In this document: positions 48,013-58,588 of the stretch, piece by piece
How the letters are laid out: every line of letters begins with the position of its first letter
Position numbering within the stretch: position 1 is the first letter of the stretch
NCBI RefSeq assembly: GCF_015557635.1
Contig: NZ_JADNOP010000005.1
Location: 62,001 to 126,000 of the forward strand
DNA from: Fusicatenibacter saccharivorans
GTDB taxonomy: Bacteria > Bacillota > Clostridia > Lachnospirales > Lachnospiraceae
DNA: 64,000 bases
Direction: 5' to 3'
The notes under the pieces: model-generated
The model's input: the letters and a program-made list of their open reading frames with translations, nothing else
What the model was told of the DNA's origin: nothing
The model's database searches: none
Translations under genes and position numbers: made by a program

Positions 48013-49971
48013 ATGGACGATAGAAAAAATCAGAACCGGGAACCAGAAAACGGCTCCGGGGGAGGACCGAAAAACAGACAGACGATACTCATTATCCTGA
48101 TCTGCCTCCTCGTCAGCCTGATGGTGATGGGACTTCTGAACAATGCCCTTGGGGGAATTACTTCCGAGGATCTTGACTATAGCAAATTCCTGGACATGGT
48201 AAACAACGATGAAGTGCAGGAAGTTGTCTTGAAATCGGGAACACTGACCGTAACGCCGAAAGACCAGAAATCGGAGGGAATCACCTATCAGGTAACGATG
48301 ATGGGAGATGAGCAGGAGCTGGTCGATCTGTTACAGGAGAAAGGCATTACGTACCACAAAGATCCGCCGGATTCTACCGGAACGATCATTTACACATTGC
48401 TGACCGTCATTCTGCCGGTTGTGATGCTTGTCGCTGTCATGGTATGGGTGATGCGCAGCATGAACAAAGGCGGCGGAGTCATGGGCGTAGGAAAGAGCAG
48501 AGCAAAGGCCTACGTACAGAAAGAAACCGGCGTGACATTCCGCGATGTTGCGGGACAGGACGAGGCAAAAGAATCGCTCCAGGAGGTTGTGGATTTCCTG
48601 CATAACCCTGGAAAATACACGACAATCGGTGCAAAACTTCCGAAAGGAGCGCTTCTTGTAGGCCCTCCTGGAACCGGAAAAACACTGCTTGCCAAAGCCG
48701 TAGCCGGTGAGGCGCACGTACCGTTTTTCTCGATGTCCGCTTCGGAATTTGTCGAGATGTTCGTCGGTGTCGGTGCATCGCGTGTGCGTGACCTGTTTGA
48801 GGAAGCAAAGAAAAACGCACCGTGCATCATCTTTATCGATGAGATCGATGCGATCGGAAAGAGCCGTGACAACAGCTACAACAGCAACGACGAGCGGGAG
48901 CAGACGTTAAACCAGCTCCTCGCCGAGATGGACGGATTCGACAGCTCCAAGGGTATTCTGATCCTTGCGGCCACAAACCGCCCGGAGGTTCTTGATCCGG
49001 CGCTGCTGCGTCCAGGCCGTTTTGACCGCCGGATTATCGTAGAAAGACCGGACCTGAAAGGCCGTGTGGAAATCCTGAAAGTACACGCCAAGAACGTATC
49101 GCTCGATGAGACGGTTGATCTCGACGGCATCGCACTTGCGACATCGGGAGCCGTTGGTTCTGATCTTGCAAATATGATCAACGAGGCAGCGATTCTTGCG
49201 GTCAAGAACGGAAGAAAAGCTGTTTCCCAGAAGGATCTTCTCGAGGCAGTCGAGGTTGTCCTCGTCGGAAAAGAGAAGAAGGACCGCATCTTAAGCCAGG
49301 AAGAGCGAAAGATCGTTTCCTACCACGAGGTAGGCCACGCACTTGTTACTGCATTGCGGAAGGATTCCGAGCCGGTACAGAAAATCACGATTGTGCCGCG
49401 TACGATGGGTGCGCTCGGCTACGTCATGCAGGTGCCGGAGGAGGAGAAATACCTTAACACGAAGAGCGAACTCGAGGCGATGATCGTCGAGTGCCTCGGT
49501 GGAAGAGCGGCAGAGGAGATCGTATTCGGCAACGTGACAACGGGAGCTTCGAATGATATCGAGAAAGCGACGAAGATTGTCCGCGCGATGATCACGCAGT
49601 ACGGTATGTCGGAGAAATTCGGTCTGATCGGTCTTGCGACCCAGCAGAATCAGTACCTCGACGGAAGAATGGTCTTAAACTGCGGCGATGCCACAGCAAC
49701 CGAAATCGACCACGAGGTCATGAAGATCTTGAAAGAGTCGTATGAGCAGGCAAAAGAACTTCTGGCAGCTAACCGCGATGCGATGGATGAAATCGCAGCT
49801 TACCTGATCCAGAAAGAGACGATCACCGGAAAAGAATTTATGGAGATTTTTCATCAGGTGATTGCAAAACGGAATGGAAACGTGGAAGAAGCGGTTGAAA
49901 ATCCAGAAAATACAGAAACAGAAAATACAGCACTTCCGGAGGCGGATTTTACCGTAAATCCAGAAGTATAA
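48013..49971 (+). CDS. ftsH: ATP-dependent zinc metalloprotease FtsH
   Basis: A 652-residue membrane-anchored AAA+ protease that degrades misfolded membrane proteins and short-lived regulators. Two membrane helices flank a short extracytoplasmic domain (about 24-46 and 118-140). The AAA domain has Walker A 'GPPGTGKT' at 217-224 and 'FIDEIDAIG'. The zinc site 'HEVGH' is at 438-442. The hydrophilic N-terminus and Glu-rich tail are typical for clostridia. CAAGGAGGAAAAGC precedes ATG 48013. Confidence 0.96.
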   Translation: MDDRKNQNREPENGSGGGPKNRQTILIILICLLVSLMVMGLLNNALGGITSEDLDYSKFLDMVNNDEVQEVVLKSGTLTVTPKDQKSEGITYQVTMMGDEQELVDLLQEKGITYHKDPPDSTGTIIYTLLTVILPVVMLVAVMVWVMRSMNKGGGVMGVGKSRAKAYVQKETGVTFRDVAGQDEAKESLQEVVDFLHNPGKYTTIGAKLPKGALLVGPPGTGKTLLAKAVAGEAHVPFFSMSASEFVEMFVGVGASRVRDLFEEAKKNAPCIIFIDEIDAIGKSRDNSYNSNDEREQTLNQLLAEMDGFDSSKGILILAATNRPEVLDPALLRPGRFDRRIIVERPDLKGRVEILKVHAKNVSLDETVDLDGIALATSGAVGSDLANMINEAAILAVKNGRKAVSQKDLLEAVEVVLVGKEKKDRILSQEERKIVSYHEVGHALVTALRKDSEPVQKITIVPRTMGALGYVMQVPEEEKYLNTKSELEAMIVECLGGRAAEEIVFGNVTTGASNDIEKATKIVRAMITQYGMSEKFGLIGLATQQNQYLDGRMVLNCGDATATEIDHEVMKILKESYEQAKELLAANRDAMDEIAAYLIQKETITGKEFMEIFHQVIAKRNGNVEEAVENPENTETENTALPEADFTVNPEV

Positions 49972-49986
49972 AAAGAAAGCGAAAAG

Positions 49987-50032
49987 GCCCGGCGGGAGCA
50001 GAGAAAACGATCTCTGCACGCTGGGCATTTTC
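49987..50032 (+). terminator. Hairpin terminator after ftsH
   Basis: GCCC-GCAGAGA pairs with TCTCTGC-GGGC with a small internal loop, followed by ATTTTC. Confidence 0.6.
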
Positions 50033-50063
50033 AACATTACAGTCCCAAAAAGAGGAGGGTCAT

Positions 50064-51923
50064 ATGGCGTTTGATATCCAGGAAGAACTGAAAAAACTGC
50101 CGGGGAAACCCGGCGTCTATCTGATGCACGACGCGGACGATACAATTATCTACGTAGGAAAGGCGATTTCGCTGAAAAACCGTGTCCGCCAGTATTTCCA
50201 GACGAGCCGCAACAAAGGGCCGAAGATTGAGCGGATGGTCACGCATATCGCCCGCTTTGAGTATATTGTGACGGATTCCGAACTGGAGGCGCTCGTGCTG
50301 GAGTGCAACCTTATCAAAGAGCACCGTCCGAAATACAATACGATGCTGAAAGATGACAAGGCGTACCCGTACATTAAGGTGACCGTGAACGAGGATTTTC
50401 CACGCATTCTGTTTTCCCATCAGATGAAGAAGGACAAGGCGAAATATTTCGGCCCGTACACGAGCGCCGGAGCTGTGAAAGATACGATCGAACTGTTGCG
50501 GAAGCTGTACGATATCCGTTCCTGCAATAAGAGCCTGCCAAAGGAGATCGGCAAGGACCGCCCGTGTCTTTACTATCACATCCACCAGTGTAAGGCGCCG
50601 TGCCAGGGATACATTTCCAAAGAAGAGTACGGCGAGCAGATCAAAAAGGCGATCAGTTTTTTGAATGGAAATTACAATGACATTATCAAAGAGCTGACTG
50701 GAAAAATGACGGAGGCGGCTGAGGAGATGCGGTTCGAGCAGGCGGCGGAGTACCGTGATCTGATCGACAGCGTGCGCAGGATCGGCGAGCGGCAGAAGAT
50801 TACGAACAGTGACGGCGAGGACAAGGATGTCATTGCGCTTGCGATGGACAAAGAGGATGCAGTGGCGCAGGTCTTCTTTATCCGGAACGGAAAGCTGATC
50901 GGGCGGGAGCATTATTATCTGCGGATCGGCGAGGAGGAGCAGAAAAGCGAGGTGCTGCTCACGTTTATGAAACAGTTCTATTCCGGCACGCCGTTCATTC
51001 CGCGGGAAATCATGATTTCCGAGGAGATTGCCGAGCAGGAGCTGATGGAAGAGTATTTAAGCAGCAAACGGGGCCAGAAGGTCCGCATCCGCGTGCCGAA
51101 AAAGGGCAGCAAGGAAAAAATGGTGGAACTGGCAGAGCGGAACGCACAGATTGTTCTCGACCAGGACCGCGAGCGGATCAAGCGGGAAGAGGGTCGGACG
51201 GTCGGTGCCGTAAAAGAGATCGCCAGATGGCTGAACCTGCCGTCGATCGACCGTATCGAGGCGTACGATATCTCCAATATCAGCGGTTTCCAGTCGGTCG
51301 GCTCGATGATCGTCTACGAGAAAGGAAAGCCAAAGCGCGCCGATTACCGAAAATTCAAGATCAAATCCGTCGAGGGACCGAACGATTACGCCAGTATGAA
51401 AGAGGTCTTAAGCCGCCGTTTTCTGCGCGGCATCCAGGAGGACAGCGGTTTCGAGCGGCTGCCGGACCTGATCATGATGGACGGCGGACGCGGCCAGGTC
51501 AACATTGCGCTTGAGGTGCTTGAAGAAATGGATCTTGCGATTCCGGTCTGCGGTATGGTAAAGGACGACAAGCACCGCACGAGGGGTCTGTATTTCCGAA
51601 ACGTGGAAATCCCGATCGACCGGAACAGCGAGGGCTTCAAACTGATCACACGCGTGCAGGACGAGGCGCACCGCTTTGCAATCGAATACCACCGCCTGCT
51701 GCGAAGCAAGGGCCAGGTCCACTCGATTCTCGACGACATCCCGGGCATCGGGCCGACAAGACGGAAAGAGCTGATGCGTCATTTTCAGGGAATTGATGAT
51801 ATCAAGGCGGCAACCGTGGAAGAACTTTCCGGACTTCCGGGCATGAATAAAAAGGCGGCGGAGCAGGTTTACACATTCTTTCACGCACCTGCACAGGAGG
51901 AAAATGAGGATTCGTCAAAATAG
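50064..51923 (+). CDS. uvrC: Excinuclease ABC subunit C
   Basis: A 619-residue nucleotide-excision repair nuclease that cuts both sides of a lesion bound by UvrB. The GIY-YIG domain is at the N-terminus ('[19 protein letters not shown]'), a UVR motif near 205-240 binds UvrB, the RNase H-like second nuclease domain lies around 360-520 and paired helix-hairpin-helix motifs end the protein ('[13 protein letters not shown]'). AAAGAGGAGG precedes ATG 50064. uvrC next to hprK is common in Bacillota. Confidence 0.95.
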   Translation: MAFDIQEELKKLPGKPGVYLMHDADDTIIYVGKAISLKNRVRQYFQTSRNKGPKIERMVTHIARFEYIVTDSELEALVLECNLIKEHRPKYNTMLKDDKAYPYIKVTVNEDFPRILFSHQMKKDKAKYFGPYTSAGAVKDTIELLRKLYDIRSCNKSLPKEIGKDRPCLYYHIHQCKAPCQGYISKEEYGEQIKKAISFLNGNYNDIIKELTGKMTEAAEEMRFEQAAEYRDLIDSVRRIGERQKITNSDGEDKDVIALAMDKEDAVAQVFFIRNGKLIGREHYYLRIGEEEQKSEVLLTFMKQFYSGTPFIPREIMISEEIAEQELMEEYLSSKRGQKVRIRVPKKGSKEKMVELAERNAQIVLDQDRERIKREEGRTVGAVKEIARWLNLPSIDRIEAYDISNISGFQSVGSMIVYEKGKPKRADYRKFKIKSVEGPNDYASMKEVLSRRFLRGIQEDSGFERLPDLIMMDGGRGQVNIALEVLEEMDLAIPVCGMVKDDKHRTRGLYFRNVEIPIDRNSEGFKLITRVQDEAHRFAIEYHRLLRSKGQVHSILDDIPGIGPTRRKELMRHFQGIDDIKAATVEELSGLPGMNKKAAEQVYTFFHAPAQEENEDSSK

Positions 51924-51936
51924 TTAAATTTCTAGG

Positions 51937-51965
51937 TTGCCCGTGATGCTTTATTGTGCTAAAAT
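51937..51965 (+). promoter_or_regulatory. Promoter of hprK-glk
   Basis: TTGCCC at 51937-51942, 17-bp spacer, TAAAAT at 51960-51965. Confidence 0.6.
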
Positions 51966-52017
51966 CATAGAAGAGACGGATTTAAAAAGACGTCGAATGA
52001 AGTCGGAGGACAGGAAA

Positions 52018-52953
52018 ATGAAAGAAATTGAAATGACCAAAATGGTGGAGGAAATGGATCTCCGCAACCTGACACCAGAGGTTGATATGACAGATCTTGT
52101 CATTGCCACACCGGATATCAACCGTCCTGCACTGCAGCTGACCGGTTACTATGAGCATTTTGCCAATGAGCGTGTGCAGATCATCGGTTATGTAGAGTTC
52201 ACGTATCTGCAGCATCTTGAAGAGGGCGAGCGCGTCCGCGCGTTTGAAGAGTTTGTAAGCCGCAAGATCCCATGTGTCATTTTCACCACGAAGATGATTC
52301 CGGGACCGGAAATTCTGGAGCTGTGCAATCGTTATCAGGTACCGGCCTTTGCGGTAGACAAATCGACTTCCGTTTTCATGGCTGAAATCATCCGCTGGCT
52401 GAATGTCCAGCTTGCCCCGATGATCTCCATCCACGGCGTGCTGGTCGATGTATTCGGCGAGGGCGTTCTGATCATGGGCGAGAGCGGAATCGGAAAGAGC
52501 GAGGCTGCACTGGAGCTGATCAAACGAGGCCATCGTCTCGTCAGCGATGATGTGGTTGAAATCAGCCGTGTCAGCGACATTACGCTGGTCGGAACGGCAC
52601 CGGATATCACGCGTCACTTTATCGAGCTGCGTGGTATCGGTATCATCGACGTCAAGACGCTGTTTGGTGTCGAGAGCGTAAAGGATACCCAGTCTATCGA
52701 CCTTGTTATCAAGCTTGAAGAGTGGGACAAAGAGAAAGAATACGACCGTCTGGGCCTGGAAGAAGAGTATATTGAGTTCCTTGGAAACAAGGTTGTCTGC
52801 CATTCCCTTCCGATCCGTCCGGGCCGTAACCTGGCGATCATCGTAGAAACTGCTGCTGTCAACCACAGACAGAAGAAGATGGGCTACAATGCCGCACAGG
52901 AGCTGTACCGCCGTGTACAGGCTAACTTAGTGAAAAAAAGAGAGGAGAAGTAA
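52018..52953 (+). CDS. hprK: HPr kinase/phosphorylase
   Basis: A 311-residue bifunctional enzyme that phosphorylates Ser46 of HPr with ATP (or PPi) and removes it with phosphate, the sensor of carbon catabolite control in Bacillota. The P-loop 'GESGIGKS' is at 154-161, followed by 'LVSDDVVEI' and the C-terminal signature 'LPIRPGRNLAIIVE'. ATG 52018 is preceded by GGAGGACAG. It is 4 bp from the glucokinase gene. A possible partner besides HPr is the HPr-like protein at 39834, which keeps the target serine. Confidence 0.95.
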   Translation: MKEIEMTKMVEEMDLRNLTPEVDMTDLVIATPDINRPALQLTGYYEHFANERVQIIGYVEFTYLQHLEEGERVRAFEEFVSRKIPCVIFTTKMIPGPEILELCNRYQVPAFAVDKSTSVFMAEIIRWLNVQLAPMISIHGVLVDVFGEGVLIMGESGIGKSEAALELIKRGHRLVSDDVVEISRVSDITLVGTAPDITRHFIELRGIGIIDVKTLFGVESVKDTQSIDLVIKLEEWDKEKEYDRLGLEEEYIEFLGNKVVCHSLPIRPGRNLAIIVETAAVNHRQKKMGYNAAQELYRRVQANLVKKREEK

Positions 52954-52957
52954 GAAA

Positions 52958-53902
52958 ATGGCAAACTATGTATTTGGAATCGATGTTGGGGGTACTTCAG
53001 TAAAATGCGGACTGTTCCAGACAGACGGAACTCTGTTGGAAAAATGGGAAATCCCGACCCGCACCGAAAACGGCGGAAGCGAAATTCTGCCGGATATCGC
53101 AAAAAGCGTAAAAGCAAAAATGGGTGAGAAGGGCATCGCAGCAGATGATGTTGCCGGTGTCGGCATCGACGTACCTGGCCCGGTTAATGACAAAGGTGAG
53201 CTTTCCATCGCAGTCAACCTGAACTGGGGATATAAAAATATCGTAAAAGAGCTTTCCGACGAACTCGGCGGAATGGCAGTAAAAGCAGCAAACGACGCAA
53301 ACGCAGCAGCTCTCGGTGAGATGTGGGCAGGCGGCGGAAAGGGAAGCAAGAACCTGGTTATGGTTACCCTTGGAACCGGTGTCGGCGGCGGAATCATCGT
53401 GGACGGCAAGATCGTAGCAGGTGCTCACGGCGCAGGCGGCGAGGTTGGTCATGCATGTGTTGATCCGGAAGAAGAAGCGGTCTGCAACTGCGGAAACCAC
53501 GGATGCCTCGAGCAGATGACATCTGCAACCGGTATCGTTCGTCTGGCAAAGAAATATCTGGCATCCCATGATACTCCGTCTTCTTTAAGAGAAAGAGGAG
53601 AGTCCATCAGTGCAAAAGCTGTCTTTGATGCATTAAAAGAAGGCGATGCAGCAGCAGAAGCAATCGTTCAGGAGTTCTCCGCGTACCTCGGAAGAGCACT
53701 TGCAGTATTCGCATGCGTTGTTGACCCGGAAGTTATCGTAGTCGGCGGCGGTGTATCCAAAGCAGGCCAGATCCTGATCGACGGCGTAGCTAAATACTAC
53801 CGTGAAGCAGCATTCATCGCATGCAAAGATACCCCGATCGTACTCGCTTCCCTTGGAAACGATGCTGGTATCTACGGCGCAGCAAAAATGCTGATTGACT
53901 AA
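52958..53902 (+). CDS. glk: ROK-family glucokinase
   Basis: A 314-residue sugar kinase of the ROK family, making glucose-6-phosphate from non-PTS glucose. The phosphate loop 'GIDVGGTSVK' starts the protein, the ROK signature includes 'GTGVGGGIIVDG' and 'GEVGH', and the zinc site is the C-x-C-G-x-x-G-C-x-E pattern 'CNCGNHGCLE'. It starts 4 bp after the hprK stop. Coupling of glucokinase to HPr kinase ties the glycolytic entry step to catabolite repression. Confidence 0.93.
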   Translation: MANYVFGIDVGGTSVKCGLFQTDGTLLEKWEIPTRTENGGSEILPDIAKSVKAKMGEKGIAADDVAGVGIDVPGPVNDKGELSIAVNLNWGYKNIVKELSDELGGMAVKAANDANAAALGEMWAGGGKGSKNLVMVTLGTGVGGGIIVDGKIVAGAHGAGGEVGHACVDPEEEAVCNCGNHGCLEQMTSATGIVRLAKKYLASHDTPSSLRERGESISAKAVFDALKEGDAAAEAIVQEFSAYLGRALAVFACVVDPEVIVVGGGVSKAGQILIDGVAKYYREAAFIACKDTPIVLASLGNDAGIYGAAKMLID

Positions 53903-53931
53903 TTGATTCAGATGGAAAAAGAAGTATAGAA

Positions 53932-53971
53932 AAACCGGTCCTGCTGGCATATGCCAGAGGGCCGGTTTTTT
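53932..53971 (+). terminator. Terminator of hprK-glk
   Basis: AAACCGGTCC and CTGGCA pair with TGCCAG and GGGCCGGTTT, with a run of Ts. It also faces the 3' end of the convergent PBP gene. Confidence 0.88.
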
Positions 53972-53993
53972 GTGCATAGACTGACTGAAAAAG

Positions 53994-56573
53994 CTATTCG
54001 GAAGAGCCGCTCTCTTCGGACTGCGGCTGTACTTCCGATGTCTCCGCCGGGGTATCCGGTTCTGACGGTGCATCAGGGGTATCCGGTGTGTCGGGAGTTT
54101 CTGGTGTATTAGAAGGCGGATCGGCAGGTGTTTCGGGCGGAGCCGGAGTTTCCTGCGGTGCCTCCGTCGGTGTCGGGGTTGCCTGCGGAGTTGATGCTGC
54201 AGAAGGGGTTCTGGTCGGCGTCGGTGTTGAGGTCGGCGCGGTGTAGTGGCCCTTGCAACGCTCGGTCGGCAGATCGGATACCGCAAAGTATTCGGTGATG
54301 GACGGGCAGCTTGAGCGGGCGAGCAGGCCGGTCTTCGTACAGATCGTTGCCTCCTGTACTGTTGCGGAAGTTTCGAAATCCATATCGGCAAGGCCTTCGT
54401 GGATTTCATTCATGACCTTTGCCCAGAGACGTTTGTGGAATTCACGGTCGCTCTCCGGAAACTCCGCGTGTGTATCATACGTTGCCCAGATGGCAGCGGT
54501 ATAATATGGTGTAAAGCCTGCAAAGACGAGATCCTTGGCCTCGTTCGTCGTACCGGTTTTTCCGGCTGCGTGCATATTGTCGAGGCGGGCGGCAACACCG
54601 GTACCTTTTTCCAGAACATCCTCCATGGCATTGGTGAGGAGGGAGGCAGTGCTTGCCTTGAAGACCTGCGTTGCCTTGTTTTCTGTGTTGTCAATTAAAA
54701 CATTTCCCTTGCTGTCGGTAACCTTTGTGTAGAACACCGGCTTGCGGTACTGGCCGCCGTCTGCGATTGCCGCGTAGGCTGCCGTCAGTTCGAGATCACT
54801 GACACCGTAGGTGATACCGCCGAGAGCCAGCGGCTGGATCACATCGTATTCCTCGGAGAGTTTGGAAAAACCAAGCTTCTTCAGATAATCAAAGCCGACC
54901 TTCGGCGTAAGCTCGGTCAGTACCTTGACGGCCGGGATATTGATGGAATTGATGATCGCCTGGCGGACGGTAACATCACCATGGTAGGTAAGATCCGAGT
55001 TCTGCAGCGGTGTGCCGTCGCTGTAGTTGAACGGCTCATCCTTAATTACCGTAGCGAGTGTAATCTTTCCAAGGTCGAGCGCCGGTCCGTACGCGGAAAG
55101 AATCTTAAACGTGGAACCCGGCTGGGAATAATTATCGGTTGCGCGGTTGAAGGTAAGACTTGCTGTTTTTTCGCCGCGTCCGCCGACGATGGCTTTCACG
55201 TAGCCGGTGCGCTGATCCATAACGGTCATGCACGCCTGCGGCTGCGGGGTGAAGCTGCTGCGCTCGGCAACAATCGTATCGCCCTCCTGCATGATAGCGG
55301 CTTTGTACTGGTCGATATAGCTCTGTGCCTCCTCCTGGGAGTCAAAGAGCAGATCGAAATTCGGATCGCTGTTGCGGAAGTAGAGCTGCAGCATCTCTTT
55401 GCTGTAGTTCTGTACCTCGCCGTCTGCCTGCTCTACGGTGAGCGCCCAGTCGAGACCGATCTGCGTGTTCGCCGGGAAGTTCTCCGGATTCTGGAATTCC
55501 GTATCGAGAATCGACTGCATGTAGGAATCCTGTGTGGTATAGATTTTGAGGCCGCCGCTGTAGACAACGTTCTTTGCCTGCACTTCGGTGTAGCCTTTCT
55601 GTACCATCAGATCGTTGATCAGGTTGGTGATGACTTCATCGATAAAGTAGGAGTACGGCGCGCTCTCCGCCTGGGACTGCGTGTGCATGGCGATGCGGTC
55701 GTAAACATTGTCGTTCATGGCAATGGTGTATTCTTCTTCGGTGATGTAGCCCTGCTCTTTCATGTTGTTCAGGATCTTGTCGCGGCGCTGCTGGTTTTTC
55801 TCCGGGTGGTTTTTCGGATTATATGCCGTCGGCGCCTTTGGAATTGCGGCAAGAACGGCGCATTCAGAGAGCGTCAGATCTTTTGCATCCTTTCCGAAAT
55901 ACGTCTGCGCTGCCGTCTGGACACCGTAGCAGCCGGAACCTAAGTTGATCGTATTCAGATAATTTTCCAGAATAACGTCTTTGGCGTTTTCACCCTCTGC
56001 GGTCAGTGTTTTTTCCAGCTTCAGCGCCAGGTACTGTTCCTGGATCTTCCGCTTGAAGCTCTGCATCCGCGTCTCTTCCATCCAGTCGGTGAAAACATTG
56101 TTTTTTAAGAGCTGCTGTGTGATCGTGCTGGCGCCCTCGGTAAAATGAAAGCCGTGGCTGACGCCGACAACGAAAGCACGGATGATACCGCTTGGATCGA
56201 TGCCGTTGTGCTCATAAAAACGGGCATCCTCAACCGCGACGATCGCGTGCTGCATATCGAGCGGAATTTCCTCAATCGAAATCGAGACACGGTTTCCCTG
56301 AGCCCCGGTCAGCTTCTGTACCTGGTTGCCGTCAGCATCGTAGATAAACGACGCGTTGCCGAGCGGCATGATATTTGCCTCCGAGATATCAGGGGCACTG
56401 TCGATCACGCCGCGGACAGCGCCGATCACAAGCCCGGCACCGCAGACGAGAACGACAAGAAGAAGACAGAACGCGATGCGCAGCGCCGTCACGCCGGCCG
56501 TCTTTTCAATCTTTCCGTAATGGGACCGCAGATCTTCACGTTTGTCTTCCAGATGACTTTTTCCAAAGTGCAT
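53994..56573 (-). CDS. Class A penicillin-binding protein (1A family)
   Basis: An 859-residue bifunctional cell-wall synthase. A cytoplasmic start is followed by one membrane helix (about 30-55), then a GT51 glycosyltransferase ('EDARFYEHNGIDPSGIIRA', 'GASTITQQLLKN') and a transpeptidase with S487-T-F-K490, an S-x-N element ('SINIPAV') and K672-T-G674. It ends in a Pro/Thr/Glu-rich low-complexity tail of about 95 residues. ATG 56573 follows AGGAGG; an upstream in-frame Met is not supported. It polymerises and cross-links peptidoglycan at the outer face of the membrane. The low-complexity tail is of unknown use. Confidence 0.93.
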   Translation of the reverse strand: MHFGKSHLEDKREDLRSHYGKIEKTAGVTALRIAFCLLLVVLVCGAGLVIGAVRGVIDSAPDISEANIMPLGNASFIYDADGNQVQKLTGAQGNRVSISIEEIPLDMQHAIVAVEDARFYEHNGIDPSGIIRAFVVGVSHGFHFTEGASTITQQLLKNNVFTDWMEETRMQSFKRKIQEQYLALKLEKTLTAEGENAKDVILENYLNTINLGSGCYGVQTAAQTYFGKDAKDLTLSECAVLAAIPKAPTAYNPKNHPEKNQQRRDKILNNMKEQGYITEEEYTIAMNDNVYDRIAMHTQSQAESAPYSYFIDEVITNLINDLMVQKGYTEVQAKNVVYSGGLKIYTTQDSYMQSILDTEFQNPENFPANTQIGLDWALTVEQADGEVQNYSKEMLQLYFRNSDPNFDLLFDSQEEAQSYIDQYKAAIMQEGDTIVAERSSFTPQPQACMTVMDQRTGYVKAIVGGRGEKTASLTFNRATDNYSQPGSTFKILSAYGPALDLGKITLATVIKDEPFNYSDGTPLQNSDLTYHGDVTVRQAIINSINIPAVKVLTELTPKVGFDYLKKLGFSKLSEEYDVIQPLALGGITYGVSDLELTAAYAAIADGGQYRKPVFYTKVTDSKGNVLIDNTENKATQVFKASTASLLTNAMEDVLEKGTGVAARLDNMHAAGKTGTTNEAKDLVFAGFTPYYTAAIWATYDTHAEFPESDREFHKRLWAKVMNEIHEGLADMDFETSATVQEATICTKTGLLARSSCPSITEYFAVSDLPTERCKGHYTAPTSTPTPTRTPSAASTPQATPTPTEAPQETPAPPETPADPPSNTPETPDTPDTPDAPSEPDTPAETSEVQPQSEESGSSE

Positions 56574-56778
56574 ATAGAAAATCCTCCTTATGTCATGTTC
56601 CTGCAAAACTGATTCAGTTCAGTAATTAATGGTGTTCCTGCCCTGCAAAAAGCAGGGTATACTTATTTTTATTATACCAAACAAAGGGCTGGAATAAAAG
56701 TATTTCTGAAAAGAATGCTGATTTTTCAGAAATGATATGGTAAGATAGGTACATATTTGGATGAAGGAGTAAGGACAT

Positions 56779-57474
56779 ATGATCGATCAGTTTCGGACGG
56801 TTTACCGGGGTGGAACCGGGGAAATCGTGGAGAAGAAATCACGTTTTATTTCGACGGTGCGTCTGGTGGAATCTGAGGAGGAGGCACTTTCCTGCCTGGA
56901 AGCTCTGCGGAAAAAATACTGGGATGCGCGGCATAACTGTTTTGTGTATATTATTGGAGAAAATCAGGAGACGGTGCGCTGCAGCGACGACGGGGAGCCT
57001 TCCGGCACGGCAGGGCGGCCGATGCTCGATGTGGTACAGGGAGCAGGCCTCCGCAATGTGCTTGTTGTGGTGACGCGGTATTTCGGCGGTACGCTGCTGG
57101 GAACGGGCGGCCTGGTGCGCGCGTACTCGCAGGCGGTGCAGGAGGGGCTGGCAAACAGTGTTCTGATTGACGAGATCTGCGGCGTGCGGCTGTTGATTGA
57201 GACGGATTACAACGGCATCGGTAAAATCCAGTATCTGCTCGGGCAGCGGGGGATTCCGATTCTGGAATCCGAGTACACCGATCAGGTGAAAATCCGCGTT
57301 CTCGTTCCGAAAACGGAGGTGGACCGTCTCTGCGCGGAGATTACCGAGGGGACGAACGGAAAGGCAAAACTGGAAAAAGAAGAGGAGCTGTACTTTGCGC
57401 AGAACGACGGAGAGCTGATCTTCGGGGATGCGCTGACGCAGTATAAGAATCTGGAGGCAGAAGAATTAGGATAA
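56779..57474 (+). CDS. yigZ: YigZ/IMPACT family protein
   Basis: A 231-residue IMPACT-family protein. The N-terminal domain has 'EKKSRFISTV', 'DARHNCFVYIIG' and 'DDGEPSGTAGRPML', the family signature, followed by 'YFGGTLLGTGGLVRAYSQA'. The C-terminal part has a ferredoxin-like fold. The biochemical role is unclear; the fold is RNA-binding-like and relatives influence translation regulation. GAAGGAGTAAGGAC precedes ATG 56779. The next gene starts 13 bp later, so they are co-transcribed. Confidence 0.88.
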   Translation: MIDQFRTVYRGGTGEIVEKKSRFISTVRLVESEEEALSCLEALRKKYWDARHNCFVYIIGENQETVRCSDDGEPSGTAGRPMLDVVQGAGLRNVLVVVTRYFGGTLLGTGGLVRAYSQAVQEGLANSVLIDEICGVRLLIETDYNGIGKIQYLLGQRGIPILESEYTDQVKIRVLVPKTEVDRLCAEITEGTNGKAKLEKEEELYFAQNDGELIFGDALTQYKNLEAEELG

Positions 57475-57487
57475 AGGAGGATACGAC

Positions 57488-58516
57488 ATGAGGTTTCCGG
57501 AAAATCTGAAAAAGGGCGGAACGATCGGCTTTGTGGCACCATCGTTTGGATGCACAACAGAGCCATACAAGTCCGCGTTTGCAAATGCGCAGAAAAAATG
57601 GAAAGAGATGGGATATCAGCTGGATCTTGGGCCAAACTGCTATGCGGACCACGGCATCGGCATCAGTGCGGCGCCGGAGGAGTGCGGAAAAGAACTGACG
57701 GAATATTATGTCAGTGAGAAGAATGACTGTCTGATATCCTGCGGCGGCGGAGAGCTGATGTGCGAGGATCTCGATTACGTGGATTTTGAAAAGATCAGAA
57801 AGGCACCGGCGAAATGGTATCTCGGCTATTCTGACAATACGCATTTTACGTATCTTCTGCCGACCCTCTGCGATACGGCGGCTGTTTACGGTCCGTGTGC
57901 GAGTGATTTCGGCATGGAGCCGTGGCATAAATCCGTAGCGGATGCGTTTGGCGTACTGACGGGAGAAGTGCGTACCGTCCGCGGCTATGAGGGATGGGAA
58001 AGAGACGATGTGAAGGGCAGAAGCGAGGAAAATCCGTATCTGCCGTACCAGATTACAGAACCGCGCGTTCTGCGCCGCTTCCCGGATGCGGACAGTGCAT
58101 TTGAGGGACGGCTCATCGGCGGCTGTCTCGACTGTCTCGTCAATATTCTTGGAACGAAGTACGACGGAACGGTTGATTTTGTGGAAAAATATAAAGAGGA
58201 CGGTTTTGTCTGGTTTCTGGAAGCGTGCGATCTGAACGTCTTTGCGATCCGCCGCGCAATCTGGCAGATGGAGCACGCCGGCTGGTTCCAATATGTGAAA
58301 GGCTTTCTGATTGGCCGCCCGCTGCAGTTCGGACAGAAATTCGGGGAACTCGACCAGTACCGCGCCGTGACGGATCTGCTTGGAAAATACAACGTGCCGA
58401 TCGTGATGGATCTCGACATCGGACACCTTCATCCGGCGATGCCGCTGATCGTCGGAAGTTATGCGAAGGTGGCCGTGGAAGGAAATGAGATTGAAATTAA
58501 GATGGAGTGCCGTTAG
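57488..58516 (+). CDS. S66-family LD-carboxypeptidase/MccF-like serine peptidase
   Basis: A 342-residue peptidase of family S66. The nucleophile is the Ser of 'GYSDNTHF', with Glu ('FLEACDLN') and His ('DIGHLHPAMP') completing the triad. Family members are L,D-carboxypeptidases that trim muropeptide stems or microcin-C immunity enzymes; the choice is not possible from sequence. ATAAAGGAGGATACG precedes ATG 57488. It follows yigZ by 13 bp. Cytoplasmic peptidoglycan recycling is a reasonable guess. Confidence 0.88.
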   Translation: MRFPENLKKGGTIGFVAPSFGCTTEPYKSAFANAQKKWKEMGYQLDLGPNCYADHGIGISAAPEECGKELTEYYVSEKNDCLISCGGGELMCEDLDYVDFEKIRKAPAKWYLGYSDNTHFTYLLPTLCDTAAVYGPCASDFGMEPWHKSVADAFGVLTGEVRTVRGYEGWERDDVKGRSEENPYLPYQITEPRVLRRFPDADSAFEGRLIGGCLDCLVNILGTKYDGTVDFVEKYKEDGFVWFLEACDLNVFAIRRAIWQMEHAGWFQYVKGFLIGRPLQFGQKFGELDQYRAVTDLLGKYNVPIVMDLDIGHLHPAMPLIVGSYAKVAVEGNEIEIKMECR

Positions 58517-58528
58517 AACGCTTTTGAA

Positions 58529-58573
58529 AAATATTTTCTCGAGCGGCAGGGCAGAGCCTGTGGGAAAATGTTT
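58529..58573. terminator. Probable terminator between convergent genes
   Basis: AAATATTTTC pairs with GAAAATGTTT (one G-U), with CAGG/CCTG inside. It lies between the ends of the peptidase and Crp/Fnr genes. Confidence 0.5.
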
Positions 58574-58588
58574 GCGCGCGTAGAAGAA

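Noticed and set aside
54981-55943. 320-codon frame antisense to the class A PBP
   Set aside because: It is the mirror of a conserved coding region and shows no family resemblance or ribosome binding site.
57341-58432. 363-codon frame antisense to the S66 peptidase
   Set aside because: It is a shadow of the peptidase gene with skewed composition and no ribosome binding site.
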